A stretch of DNA of 64,000 nt, taken from assembly GCF_034096925.1 (NCBI RefSeq), contig NZ_JAWZSQ010000001.1:1-64000 (forward strand). Direction: 5' to 3'. The stretch is from Patulibacter defluvii. GTDB lineage: Bacteria; Actinomycetota; Thermoleophilia; Solirubrobacterales; Solirubrobacteraceae. Below are positions 46,978-57,310 of this stretch, in pieces. Within the stretch, counting starts at the first letter, position 1. Every line of letters starts with the position of its first letter. Position numbers and translations under genes: made by a program. The notes below the pieces were generated by a model. That model was not told where the DNA came from. It did not search any database and was given only the letters and a program-made list of their open reading frames with translations.

Positions 46978-48401
46978 CAGCGGGCTCCCCGGCGACGTCC
47001 GGCCGTCCGCAGCGGGACGATCGAGTCGTCGGGGCGGGCGGCCTGGGCCTCGCCGGCGTCACCGCGACCGCTGCCGCCGCGCGGCCGTCGGTTGCCGGTC
47101 AGCGAGGCGTACAGCTCCAGCTGCTCGGCGACCACGCCGCCGATTCGGCTGATCCCCTCGCGGATGTCGTCCTCGCCGACGCCCGAGAAGTTGATCCGCA
47201 TCGAGTTGCCGCCGCGGCCGTCCAGATAGGCGGCGCGCCCGGGCACGAAGGCGACGTCGTCGTGCAGCGCGCGGGCCAGCAGGTCGGTGGTGTCCAGGTA
47301 CTCCGGCAGCGTCACCCACACGAACAGCCCGCCCTGCGGCCGGGTCCAGGTGGTGCCCTCGGGCATGTGGCGGTCGAGCGCCTCGAGCATCACGTCGCGG
47401 CGCGCCTGGTAGACGTCGGACTGGCGCTGGACGTAGTCGCGCCAGTCGCGCTCGCGGAAGTAGTAGGCGACGAACAGCTGGCTGAGCGAGGCCGAGTTGA
47501 GGTCGCTGCCCTGCTTGCCGATCACCATCTTCTGCCGCACCGGCGCGGGCGCGATCGCCCAGCCGACCCGGATCCCGGGGGAGAGGATCTTCGAGAGCGT
47601 CCCGCCGTAGACCACGAAGCGGCCGCCGTCGAGGCTGTAGAGGGTCGGCAGCGGCTCGCCTTCGTAGCGCAGCAGGCCGTAGGGGTTGTCCTCCAGCACC
47701 AGGATCTGGCGCTCCTGGGCGATCTCGACCAGCCGCCGGCGCCGCTCCAGCGACATCGTCACGCCGCCCGGGTTCTGGAAGGTCGGGATCGTGTAGATGA
47801 ACTTCGGTGAGCGGCCCTCGCGCTCGAGCCGGTCGAGGGTCTCCTCGAGCAGGTCGATCCGCATCCCGTCGTCGTCCAGCTCGACCTGGACCAGATCGGC
47901 CTCGTAGGCGCTGAAGGTCGGCACCGCGCCGGGGTAGGTGGGCCCCTCGGCGATCACGACGTCGCCGGGATCGACCAACGTCTTGCACATCAGGTCGATG
48001 ACCTGCTGACCACCGGTGGTGACGAGGATGTCGTCGGGGTCGACGGTCGTGCCCTCGGCGGCCATCACCTCGGCCAGGCAGGGGCGGATGTCGGCCATGC
48101 CCTCGGTCGGGGCGTACTGCAGCGCGCGGGCGGCGTCGCCGGCGGCCATGTGCGAGAGCACCTTGGCCAGGTCCTCGGCCGGGAACAGCCGGGTGTCGGC
48201 CAGCCCGCCGGCCAGCGAGATCACCTCGGGCCGCTCGGTCAGCGCCATCAGGTCGCGCATCGCCGAGCTCTTCATCACCCGCGTGCGGGCGGCGAAGAGG
48301 CCGGCGTAGCGCTCCAGGTCGCCGGCCGGGCGACGGGAGGATCCGGCGGCCGCGCCGCCGGACGAGGCCGTGGCGGTCGGGTCCGGGTCCTCTACAGTCA
48401 T
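46977..48401 (-). CDS. PLP-dependent aminotransferase (class I/II, LysN/AadAT-like)
   Basis: A fold-type I aminotransferase with RTRVMKSSAMRDLMALTERPEVISLAGGLAD near the start, TTGGQQVIDL, NPGGVTMS, EDNPYGLLRYEG and the PLP lysine in GGTLSKILSPGIRVGW. This pattern fits 2-aminoadipate/aromatic or branched-chain aminotransferases of the MocR-like subgroup without the regulator domain. ATG 48401 (474 aa) is chosen from the MTVEDPDPT N-terminus; TACCGT 7 nt upstream could be a leaderless -10. The C-terminus has a basic extension. It is coupled to the Ddl-like gene, so it may supply or remove a D- or L-amino acid for it. Confidence 0.9.
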   Translation of the reverse strand: MTVEDPDPTATASSGGAAAGSSRRPAGDLERYAGLFAARTRVMKSSAMRDLMALTERPEVISLAGGLADTRLFPAEDLAKVLSHMAAGDAARALQYAPTEGMADIRPCLAEVMAAEGTTVDPDDILVTTGGQQVIDLMCKTLVDPGDVVIAEGPTYPGAVPTFSAYEADLVQVELDDDGMRIDLLEETLDRLEREGRSPKFIYTIPTFQNPGGVTMSLERRRRLVEIAQERQILVLEDNPYGLLRYEGEPLPTLYSLDGGRFVVYGGTLSKILSPGIRVGWAIAPAPVRQKMVIGKQGSDLNSASLSQLFVAYYFRERDWRDYVQRQSDVYQARRDVMLEALDRHMPEGTTWTRPQGGLFVWVTLPEYLDTTDLLARALHDDVAFVPGRAAYLDGRGGNSMRINFSGVGEDDIREGISRIGGVVAEQLELYASLTGNRRPRGGSGRGDAGEAQAARPDDSIVPLRTAGRRRGAR

Positions 48402-48421
48402 GCGGCGAACGGTATCGCCAC

Positions 48422-48997
48422 ATGACCTACCTCCTCGACATCCTCCAAGGCATCGGCATCGCGGCGGCGGCGGGGGTGAGCCCCTTCCTGCCCCTCGCGG
48501 CGGCCTCGCTGGCCGGTCTCGCGCAGCTCGGCGCGGACTACGACGGCACCTCGCTGAGCGTCGTCGGCTCGCCGGTCGTGCTCGCGCTCTCGGTCGTCCT
48601 GGCCGTGCTGGCGCTGGTGCTGCGCAAGCGGCTGGAGGACCCGACCGCCGAGCGGGTGCTGCTGGGTCTGGGGATCGTGGTCGGGGCGGTGGTGACCGGC
48701 GCGACCGTCGCCGACCACAGCTCGACCTGGTGGCCGGGCCTGCTCGCCGGCGGCCTGGCGGCGCTGATCGCCGGCCTCGGCGGACGCTCGCTGCTGCGCC
48801 GGACCCGCGCCCGGCTCGACGAGGAGACCCGCACGACGCTGGCCGTCGGCGCGGCGCTCGGGGCGCTGGTGGTGGCGATCCTCTCGATCGCGCTGCCCCC
48901 GGTCGGGGTCCTGGCGGTCGCGGCGGGGCTCTGGCTCTACGTCGGCGGCCGACGACAGGACACCCGCAAGCACGCCGGGCTCCGCGTCCTGCGCTGA
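48422..48997 (+). CDS. DUF4126-like integral membrane protein
   Basis: The 191-residue protein has five or six helices, starting LDILQGIGIAAAAGVSPFLPLAAASLAG, which resembles the N-terminus of DUF4126 proteins. The function is unknown. Its ATG is only 20 bp from the divergent aminotransferase ATG, so their promoters overlap. No ribosome binding site is seen. Confidence 0.65.
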   Translation: MTYLLDILQGIGIAAAAGVSPFLPLAAASLAGLAQLGADYDGTSLSVVGSPVVLALSVVLAVLALVLRKRLEDPTAERVLLGLGIVVGAVVTGATVADHSSTWWPGLLAGGLAALIAGLGGRSLLRRTRARLDEETRTTLAVGAALGALVVAILSIALPPVGVLAVAAGLWLYVGGRRQDTRKHAGLRVLR

Positions 48998-49017
48998 GCC
49001 GGCGTCCTTCCGACCCG

Positions 49018-50505
49018 ATGCGCCGCCTGGTCTTCGCCGTCGTCGACGGCTGCGATCCCGGCCAGCTCCGTCGGGCGATCGACGACGGGCGGGCGCCGAT
49101 GCTCGCCCGCGCCGTCGCCGAGGGCGCGCTCCACGAGTCGGTGGCGGCGTTCCCGTCGGTGACCCCGGTCTGCGCGACCGCGCTGGCCACCGGCGTCCGC
49201 CAGGACCGCCACCGGATCCCCTCGATCAACTGGTGGGACCGCAGCCGCGAGCGCTACGTCGAGTACGGATCGAGCTTCGCCGCGTCGCGCAAGCTGGGGA
49301 TCGTCCGCCAGCTCGCGGACACCGTATACAACCTCAACGGTCGGCACCTGGCGCCCGAGGTCCCGACCGTCTTCGAGGCGCTCGACGACCAGGGCGTGCG
49401 GACCGCCGGCACCACCTTCCTGGTCTACCGCGGACGCCACCGCCACGAGCTGGCCAAGGGCACGATGATGAACCGGGTCGCCTCGACGGCCTTCCGCAAG
49501 CCGGTGCTGGGCCCGAAGGAGCTGTTCTACGCCGACCTCTTCGCCTCGCGCGAGACCGGTTGCCGCTCGCAGTTCGGCTTGCCCGGCGTCCGCGACCAGC
49601 ACGCCGGCTGCGTCGGCGCGCACCTGATCGAGCACGACCTGGTCGACTTCCTGCTGCTGTCGCTGCCCGACAACGACACCCACAGCCACAAGCACGGCCC
49701 CGACGCCCAGCAGCAGTCGATCGCCGACGCCGACGCCCAGCTGCTGCGGATCGCCGAGGCGGCCGGCGGCGTCGACCGCTTCTTCGCCGAGTGGGCGCTG
49801 GTGGTCGCCTCCGACCACTCGCACACGCTGGTCGAGCGGCGGGCCGACGTCCGCGCCGCCTTCGAGCCGTTCGGGATCGTCGGCGCCTCGAAGCCGCGCA
49901 AGGGCGACCGGATCGCCTTCTGCCCGGCTTCGCGGGCGGCGATGGCCTACGTGCTCGACCCGGCCGAGCGCGAGCGGCTGCTGCCCGAGCTGGTCGCGGC
50001 CGGCCGCGGCGCCGAGGGCGTCGAGCTGGTGGTCTGGCGCGACGGCGACGAGGGCGTGATCGCCAGCGGGATCGACGCCGCGGTCGCCGGCGAGCTGCGC
50101 TTCCGGCCCGGCGACGACGTGGCCGACGAGCGCGGCGGTCGCTGGTCGGTCGCCGGCGACCTGGCGCTGGTCGGAGCGACGGTCGAGGACGGCGTCCTGC
50201 GCAGCGCCAGCCACCCCGATCCGCTCGGCCGCTGCTGGTCGGCGCTGCGGTGCGTGAACTCCGGCGACCTGCTGCTGTCGGCCTCGGCCGGGGTCGAGTT
50301 CCCCGACTGGGGCGGGATCGACCACGTCGGCGGCGGCAGCCACGGATCGCTGCGCGCCGAGGACTCGGTCGGCATCCTGGTCCACTGCGGGCTCGACGGC
50401 CAGGACGACGCCCCGGCGATCCCGCCGGCCGCGCCGGGCGCCTGGTCGATCGAGGACGCCACGCCCCTGATCCTGCGCCACTTCGCCGCCCAGGCGACGC
50501 GATGA
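49018..50505 (+). CDS. Alkaline phosphatase/nucleotide pyrophosphatase-fold phosphodiesterase
   Basis: The AP-superfamily metal site is recognisable: FAVVDGCDP (first Asp), FPSVTPVCATALATGV (nucleophile Ser/Thr), LPDNDTHSHKHGP (Asp and His ligands) and VASDHSHTLV (Asp-His). Type I phosphodiesterases of this family cleave nucleotide or phospholipid phosphodiesters. No signal peptide or membrane helix is seen, so the enzyme seems cytoplasmic. It has 495 aa. Its stop overlaps the next gene, a membrane glycosyltransferase-like protein, as ATGA, suggesting a shared envelope-lipid task. Confidence 0.82.
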   Translation: MRRLVFAVVDGCDPGQLRRAIDDGRAPMLARAVAEGALHESVAAFPSVTPVCATALATGVRQDRHRIPSINWWDRSRERYVEYGSSFAASRKLGIVRQLADTVYNLNGRHLAPEVPTVFEALDDQGVRTAGTTFLVYRGRHRHELAKGTMMNRVASTAFRKPVLGPKELFYADLFASRETGCRSQFGLPGVRDQHAGCVGAHLIEHDLVDFLLLSLPDNDTHSHKHGPDAQQQSIADADAQLLRIAEAAGGVDRFFAEWALVVASDHSHTLVERRADVRAAFEPFGIVGASKPRKGDRIAFCPASRAAMAYVLDPAERERLLPELVAAGRGAEGVELVVWRDGDEGVIASGIDAAVAGELRFRPGDDVADERGGRWSVAGDLALVGATVEDGVLRSASHPDPLGRCWSALRCVNSGDLLLSASAGVEFPDWGGIDHVGGGSHGSLRAEDSVGILVHCGLDGQDDAPAIPPAAPGAWSIEDATPLILRHFAAQATR

Positions 50506-52379
50506 CCACCGCCCCCGCCGCCCGCCGCCCGACCGCGATCCCGCTGCTGGTCGCGGTGGTCGTGGCGCTGCTGCTGGTCGCCGCGCGGCCGGCGGTCGCG
50601 GCTGACACCACCACCACGGTCACGGCCACCACCGGCACGACGACCACCCCGCCGGTCACCACCGTCACCCGCGCCGGATCGACCGACCCCAACGGGACCG
50701 AGACCCCGGCGTCGATGGACGAGCCGCCGCTTGGCCACCGGCTGAGCGCCAAGCAGGCGCAGGAGATCGCTCGCCGCGACCCGAAGCTGCGGCGGGTCCA
50801 GCGCGAGCACCCCGGCAGCTACGACCAGATCATGCTCAAGGGCAAGGATCGCTGGCAGCTGTCGCTCTACGCCCGGCGCCAGAAGGGCAAGCCGCTGAAG
50901 GAGCTGGCGCAGGTCCTGATCAGCGACCAGACGGCGCGGATCACCGAGTCGTGGGACGGGCCCTACGTGGCCTGGACGATGGCCCGCGGCTACGACGGCG
51001 CGTTCGGCCGCTCGGTCACCAGCCCCTGGCTGTGGGGCGTGATGCTGGTGCTCTTCCTGGTGCCGTTCGTCGGCTTCCGGCCCCGCCGCGGCCCGCCGCT
51101 GGCGCTGCTGGCCCTGGCCGCGTTCACCGTCCCGCTGGCCGCCTTCAACAACGCCCGCCTCGACCTGGCCGTGCCGACCAGCTTCGCGCTGCTGCTGGCG
51201 CTGGCCGCCTGGGCGCTCTGGCGCGGGCTGCGCCAGCCGGGCCCGCCGCGCGACCTGGTGATCGGCCTGCCGCTGGTCGGGCTGCTGCTGCTGGGCGTGG
51301 CGCTGCTGGTCTTCCGGATCGTCCTCAACCTGACCGACGGCAACGTGATCGACGTCGGCTACGCGGGGGTGGTCGGCGCCGACCACATCGGCCACGGCCA
51401 GCCGGTCTACGGCGCGTTCCCGAAGGGGATCGAGGCCGGCGACACCTACGGGCCGCTCAACTACCTGCTCTACGTGCCGTTCGAGCAGCTGTGGCCGTGG
51501 AGCGGCCGCTGGGACGACCTGCCCGCCGCGCACGGGGCGGCGATCGCCTTCGACCTGCTGGCGACCGCGGCGCTGTTCGCCGTCGGCCGCCGCCAGGAGC
51601 GCGACCGCGACGCCGGCCGGGCCCGCGGCGCGCTCTACGCCTACCTCTGGCTGGCCTGCCCGTGGTCGCTCTACTGCCTGAACAGCAACGCCAACGACGC
51701 GGCGGTGGCGGCGGCGCTGGCGCTGCTGCTGGCGATCGGCGCCCAGCCGCTCGGCCGGGGGGTCGCGGCCGGGATCGCGGCGGCCACCAAGATCACGCCG
51801 CTGGCGCTGTTCCCGCTGCTGGCCACCCGGCGGGCGGTCGCGCCGCACGTGCGGGTCGAGCACGGCTGGCCGCGCTGGCGCTCGCTCGGCCCCGCCTGGT
51901 TCGGGCTCGGCGCGCTGCTGGTGCTCGGCATCACCACCCTCTGGGTCCTGCACGGCGACCCGCTGCGGCTGCTCTACGAGCGGACGGTCGAGTACCAGGC
52001 CGAGCGCGAGGCGCCGTTCACCCCCTGGGGCTTCTACGACCTGCCGCAGGCCTTCCGCGACGTCGCGCGGGTGCTGGCGGTGCTGCTGGGGATCGCGCTG
52101 GCGTTCGTCCCCCGGCGCCACGACGTCACCGGCACCGCGCTGCTGATGGCGGCGGTCCTGCTCGGGCTGCAGATGGCCGCCGAGTACTGGTTCTACCTGT
52201 ACCTGACCTGGCTGCTGCCGCTGGTGCTGGTGGGCGCGCTCGGCGACCGCCGGCTGCGGTGGCCGATCTCGCGCCGCCCTGCGGTCACGCCGCGGGTGCT
52301 GGGGCCGCTGCCCGAGGAGGACGCGCCGTGGGCGGCCGCGGCGCGCGCCGACGACGGCCCGCCGCCGCCCGCGGGCTAA
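50502..52379 (+). CDS. Polytopic membrane protein, GT87-like glycosyltransferase candidate
   Basis: A signal-anchor-like helix (residues ~13-33) and a Thr-rich linker precede a ~110-residue outer domain with RDPKLRRVQREHPGSYDQIMLKGKDRWQLSLY, which could be PepSY-like. Around ten membrane helices follow. Segments such as GDTYGPLNYLLYVPFE, LNSNANDAAVAAALALLLAIG, AAATKITPLALFP and AAEYWFYLYLTWLLPL resemble GT-C mannosyltransferases of the GT87/DUF2029 type that use polyprenyl-phosphate sugars. No catalytic Asp can be fixed with certainty. It has 625 aa and is coupled to the upstream phosphodiesterase. Its TAA overlaps the convergent ymdB stop. Confidence 0.7.
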   Translation: MTTAPAARRPTAIPLLVAVVVALLLVAARPAVAADTTTTVTATTGTTTTPPVTTVTRAGSTDPNGTETPASMDEPPLGHRLSAKQAQEIARRDPKLRRVQREHPGSYDQIMLKGKDRWQLSLYARRQKGKPLKELAQVLISDQTARITESWDGPYVAWTMARGYDGAFGRSVTSPWLWGVMLVLFLVPFVGFRPRRGPPLALLALAAFTVPLAAFNNARLDLAVPTSFALLLALAAWALWRGLRQPGPPRDLVIGLPLVGLLLLGVALLVFRIVLNLTDGNVIDVGYAGVVGADHIGHGQPVYGAFPKGIEAGDTYGPLNYLLYVPFEQLWPWSGRWDDLPAAHGAAIAFDLLATAALFAVGRRQERDRDAGRARGALYAYLWLACPWSLYCLNSNANDAAVAAALALLLAIGAQPLGRGVAAGIAAATKITPLALFPLLATRRAVAPHVRVEHGWPRWRSLGPAWFGLGALLVLGITTLWVLHGDPLRLLYERTVEYQAEREAPFTPWGFYDLPQAFRDVARVLAVLLGIALAFVPRRHDVTGTALLMAAVLLGLQMAAEYWFYLYLTWLLPLVLVGALGDRRLRWPISRRPAVTPRVLGPLPEEDAPWAAAARADDGPPPPAG

Positions 52380-53188
52380 TCGGGCGGCAGCACCGGCGAG
52401 CGCTGGATCGGCAGCACCTCGGTCGCGCGGCGCGGCCGCTCGCCGGTCTGGATCAGCACCCCGCAGAGCCACGGGTCGCCGCTGGCCGGCTCGAAGCGGA
52501 CCGGCAGCCGCGTCCGCATCGACTCGATCGCCAGCTCCTTGCGGACGCCGATCACCGAGTCGCGCGGGCCGCACATCCCGACGTCGGTGATGTAGGCGGT
52601 GCCGCCGGGCAGCACCCGCGCGTCGGCGGTCGGAACGTGGGTGTGGGTGCCGACCACCGCCGTCACCCGGCCGTCCAGGTACCAGCCCATCGCGACCTTC
52701 TCGCTGGTCGCCTCGGCGTGGACGTCGACCAGCAGGTGGTCGACCCCCTGGCGGATCAGCTTCTCGACCTCGACCTCGGCCTGGGCGAACATCACCCGCC
52801 CGGGATCCAGGTGCAGGTTGCCCATCAGGTTCAGGACCCCGAGCTTGACCCCGTCGCGCTCGACCACGCAGCTACCGTGGCCGGGGTGCGACGCCAGGTA
52901 GTTGGCCGGCCGCACGATCGCGTCGACATCGTCCAGGTAGGGCCAGACCTCGCGCTGGCGGAAGGCGTGGTTGCCGAGCGTGATCGCGTCGACGCCGAGG
53001 TCGAACATCTCGTCGGCGATCCGCGACGTGATCCCGACGCCGCCGGCCGCGTTCTCGCCGTTGACGACCACGAAGGTCGGCTGGTGCTCCTCGCGCAGCG
53101 CCGGCAGCGCGGCCCGCAGCGCCTTGCGCCCGACCGAGCCGATCACGTCGCCGACGAAGAGGATGGAGGTACCGCCCGGCCCGGACAT
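52376..53188 (-). CDS. ymdB: YmdB/TIGR00282-family metallophosphodiesterase
   Basis: The 270-residue protein has the metallophosphoesterase set LFVGDVIGSVGRK, VVNGENAAGGVGI, ITLGNHAF, LLVDVHAEATSEKVAMGWYLDG and GTHTHVPTADARVLPGGTAYITDVGMCGP. Bacillus YmdB hydrolyses cyclic nucleotides (2',3'-cNMP and others), binds two metals and influences biofilm and RNA turnover. Length and motifs are typical, except Phe after GNHA where Trp is common. ATG 53188 is used. Confidence 0.9.
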   Translation of the reverse strand: MSGPGGTSILFVGDVIGSVGRKALRAALPALREEHQPTFVVVNGENAAGGVGITSRIADEMFDLGVDAITLGNHAFRQREVWPYLDDVDAIVRPANYLASHPGHGSCVVERDGVKLGVLNLMGNLHLDPGRVMFAQAEVEVEKLIRQGVDHLLVDVHAEATSEKVAMGWYLDGRVTAVVGTHTHVPTADARVLPGGTAYITDVGMCGPRDSVIGVRKELAIESMRTRLPVRFEPASGDPWLCGVLIQTGERPRRATEVLPIQRSPVLPPD

Positions 53189-53211
53189 CGGGCGAGTGTC
53201 GCAGCGGGCGG

Positions 53212-53227
53212 GGGAGCGCGCGCTCCC
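53212..53227. repeat. 16-bp perfect palindrome between ymdB and the ABC genes
   Basis: GGGAGCGCGCGCTCCC lies in the 94-bp gap between two divergent genes. It could be an operator or simply GC-rich self-complementarity. Confidence 0.4.
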
Positions 53228-53282
53228 GGCCCGTGTGAGTGAATGTGCGTGCGCGGCGGCCCGGCTCGCCCGCGACCCGCCC

Positions 53283-54016
<734 letters not shown>

Positions 54017-54020
<4 letters not shown>

Positions 54021-55393
54021 GCGGCTGGCGCAGCCTCGGCCCGCTGGCGGCGAAGGACGCGCGGATCCTGCGCCGCTCGCCGCTGCTCGTCGGCCTGCTG
54101 GTGATCTACCCGCTGGCGGTCGCGCTGCTGCTGGGCCTGGCGCTCTCGCGCGGGCCGGCCGAGCCGAAGGTCGCGCTCGTCAACCAGGTCGCCGCCGCCG
54201 ACTCGACGGTCGACCTCGGCGGCGAGACGCTCGACGCCCGCACCTACGCCCTGCGGCTGATGAAGAACACGCGGCCGGTCAGCGTCGCCACCCGCGAGCA
54301 GGCGCTGCGGATGGTCCGCGACGGCGACGTGGTCGGGGCGATCGTGATCCCGCCGAAGACGGTCGAGCAGCTGCGCGGGGTGCTGTCGCTCAACGGCGAG
54401 CGGCGGCTGCCGACGATCGAGGTCCTGACCAACGACGCCGACCCCGTCCGGGCCAGTGCGCTGCGCGAGCTGATCCAGGCCCGGCTGGCCGACGCCAACG
54501 CCGAGATCGGCAAGCGGCTGATCGGCGTCGGCGGCAGCTACCTGGGGGTGCTGCTGAACGGCGGCAACCTGCGGCTGCTGGGGCTGTCGGGCGACATCCT
54601 CGGCCTCCGCCAGGCGTCCGAGATCCTGAAGCGGGCGGCGGCCGAGCTGCCCCGCGGCGGCACCCGCGGCGACGTCGAGCGGGTCGGCCGCTTCGCCCAG
54701 CTGGCGGTCGACAACCTGGCCTTCGCGGTTCCGATCCTGGACTCGATCGCGGACCCGATCCGGATCCACCGCACCAGCGTCACCGGCCCCGCGGTCTCGC
54801 TCGACGTCTACGCGGCGGCGGTCGCGGTCGCCGTCTCGCTGCTGCTGGTGGCGACCCTGCTCGGCGCCGGCCTGGTGGCGCTGGAGCGCGAGGAGCGGAC
54901 CTTCGGCCGGCTGGTCCGCGCGGCCGTCCGCCCGGGCGTGCTGCTGGGGTCGAAGACGCTGCTGGCCGGGGCCACCGGTGCGGTCGTCGGGCTGCTGGTG
55001 GCCGGCGGCCTGGCGCTCTTCCTGGGGCTGGACCCGGCCCGGATCCCGCTCTGGCTGGTGGCCGCCGCGGCGGCCGGCGTCGCCTGCGGCGCGCTCGGGG
55101 TGGCGCTCGGCGCGCTCGCGCCCGAGGTCCGCGCGGCCAGCCTGCTGGCGATCCTGCTGCTGGTGCCGGTGGTGGTGATCGGGCTGGTCCCCGAGGGCAC
55201 CGTCTCGTCGCTGGTCGGCACGGTGATCGACGTCGTCTCCGGCGCGTTCCCCTTCCGGCCCGGGCTGCGGCTGGTGACGGCGGCGCTCGAGCACGGCGCC
55301 TTCTGGGGCCCGCTGCTGCACCTGCTGCTGCTGGCGGTCGCCTGGAGCGCGGTCGCGCGGGTGGCGATCGTCCGCAGCGGCGCCCGCGGCTGA
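54017..55393 (+). CDS. ABC-2 type transporter permease
   Basis: The first helix (residues ~22-42) is followed by a large outer domain of about 240 residues (AEPKVALVNQVAAADSTVDLGGETLDARTYALRLM...) and five to six helices at the C-terminus. This is the ABC-2 membrane subunit layout with YhgE-like outer domain. GTG 54017 overlaps the ATPase stop as GTGA. Substrate is unknown; drugs, lipids or polysaccharide are possible. It has 458 aa. Confidence 0.82.
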
Positions 55394-55418
55394 CCCCGCG
55401 GCTGACCCGGCGTCGGTC

Positions 55419-55424
55419 TACGAT
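55419..55424 (+). promoter_or_regulatory. Candidate -10 box for leaderless hemB
   Basis: TACGAT ends 6 nt before the hemB ATG and no ribosome binding site lies between, which is the spacing of a leaderless mRNA. Confidence 0.45.
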
Positions 55425-55430
55425 CGAGCG

Positions 55431-56408
<978 letters not shown>

Positions 56409-56418
56409 CCGGCCGCGC

Positions 56419-57174
56419 TCAGCCGCGCGGCGCCCGCACCGGGCACGAGACGCAGCGCTCCTCGGCCGGGTCCCGGTAGTTCAGGCAGCAGGTCGCCCGG
56501 TAGGCGAACGACGCGCCCTCGCGCAGCTCGAAGGCGAACGGGATCCGCAGCGGCCCCGGCGCGTCGACGATCGCCGTTGCCCACCGCCAGCCCTGCTCGC
56601 GGCGGCCGCTGAGGTCGCCGACGTAGCCGAGCGCCTGCACCACCCGGTCGCCGACCGACCGCCAGGCCACCCGCCGGCGGCGCAGCCCGGCCGCGTCGAC
56701 GGCGGCCACGATCGGCTCGCAGACCGCCACCAGCTCGTCGCGGGCGGCGGCGGCCAGCGCGGCCTCGTCGACCGCCACCCGGGCGTCGTCGTGGTCGCGG
56801 TCGGGGTCGTCGGGCAGGCAGTGGAAGCCGCCGCTCCGCGGCGCCACCGCGGCGGCCTGGCCCTCGGGGCCGATCCGGACCGCGACCGCGTCCGGCGCCA
56901 GCCGCGGCACCCGCCGGGCCTCCAGCAGCGTCCCCGCGACCAGCTCGGCCGCCCACCAGGCGCGGGCCTCGACCATCCACAGCGCCCCGGCCCGCCGCCC
57001 GGGCGCGTTGCGCGAGGCCGGATCGAGCTGGGCGGCGAACCGCGCCGGGTCGGCGGCGACCGCGTCGGCCGGCTCCCAGCCCGGCTCGTCGGGGTCGTCG
57101 AGCGTCACCGTCGACCCGGTCAGGGCGGCGACGTCGTCGAGCGTGCGCACGAGCGGCGGGCGACCGCGTTCCAT
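56419..57174 (-). CDS. FhuF-like [2Fe-2S] protein
   Basis: The C-terminus carries the FhuF iron-sulphur motif CC-x10-C-x2-C (TCCLNYRDPAEERCVSC). FhuF reduces ferric siderophores to release iron in the cytoplasm. The rest of the 251-residue protein is poorly conserved but has W-rich helical segments (ALWMVEARAWWAAELVAG) as in FhuF-like proteins. ATG 57174 is preferred to GTG 57183 because TAGGGT at 57182-57187 on the minus strand is a -10 placed 7 nt upstream. It lies inside the haem gene block, so it may supply or sense iron for haem synthesis. Confidence 0.8.
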   Translation of the reverse strand: MERGRPPLVRTLDDVAALTGSTVTLDDPDEPGWEPADAVAADPARFAAQLDPASRNAPGRRAGALWMVEARAWWAAELVAGTLLEARRVPRLAPDAVAVRIGPEGQAAAVAPRSGGFHCLPDDPDRDHDDARVAVDEAALAAAARDELVAVCEPIVAAVDAAGLRRRRVAWRSVGDRVVQALGYVGDLSGRREQGWRWATAIVDAPGPLRIPFAFELREGASFAYRATCCLNYRDPAEERCVSCPVRAPRG

Positions 57175-57181
57175 GTCGGGC

Positions 57182-57187
57182 ACCCTA
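57182..57187 (-). promoter_or_regulatory. Candidate -10 box for the leaderless FhuF-like gene
   Basis: On the minus strand TAGGGT ends 7 nt before ATG 57174, with no Shine-Dalgarno sequence in between. Confidence 0.4.
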
Positions 57188-57226
57188 ACTTGTCCCCCTC
57201 GCGATTCGGCCCGCGGCGGGCATCCC

Positions 57227-57232
57227 TACCAT
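57227..57232 (+). promoter_or_regulatory. Candidate -10 box for the ahbAB-hemL operon
   Basis: TACCAT fits TANNNT and predicts a leader of about 70 nt before ATG 57311, which has its own AGGAG site. It is divergent to the FhuF-like promoter. Confidence 0.35.
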
Positions 57233-57310
57233 GGAGTCACGTGCCCCGGTCCGTCGCGCACCCTCCGTGCGCACGCCCCACGACCGGACGCGCTCGACGC
57301 GAGGAGCCTC

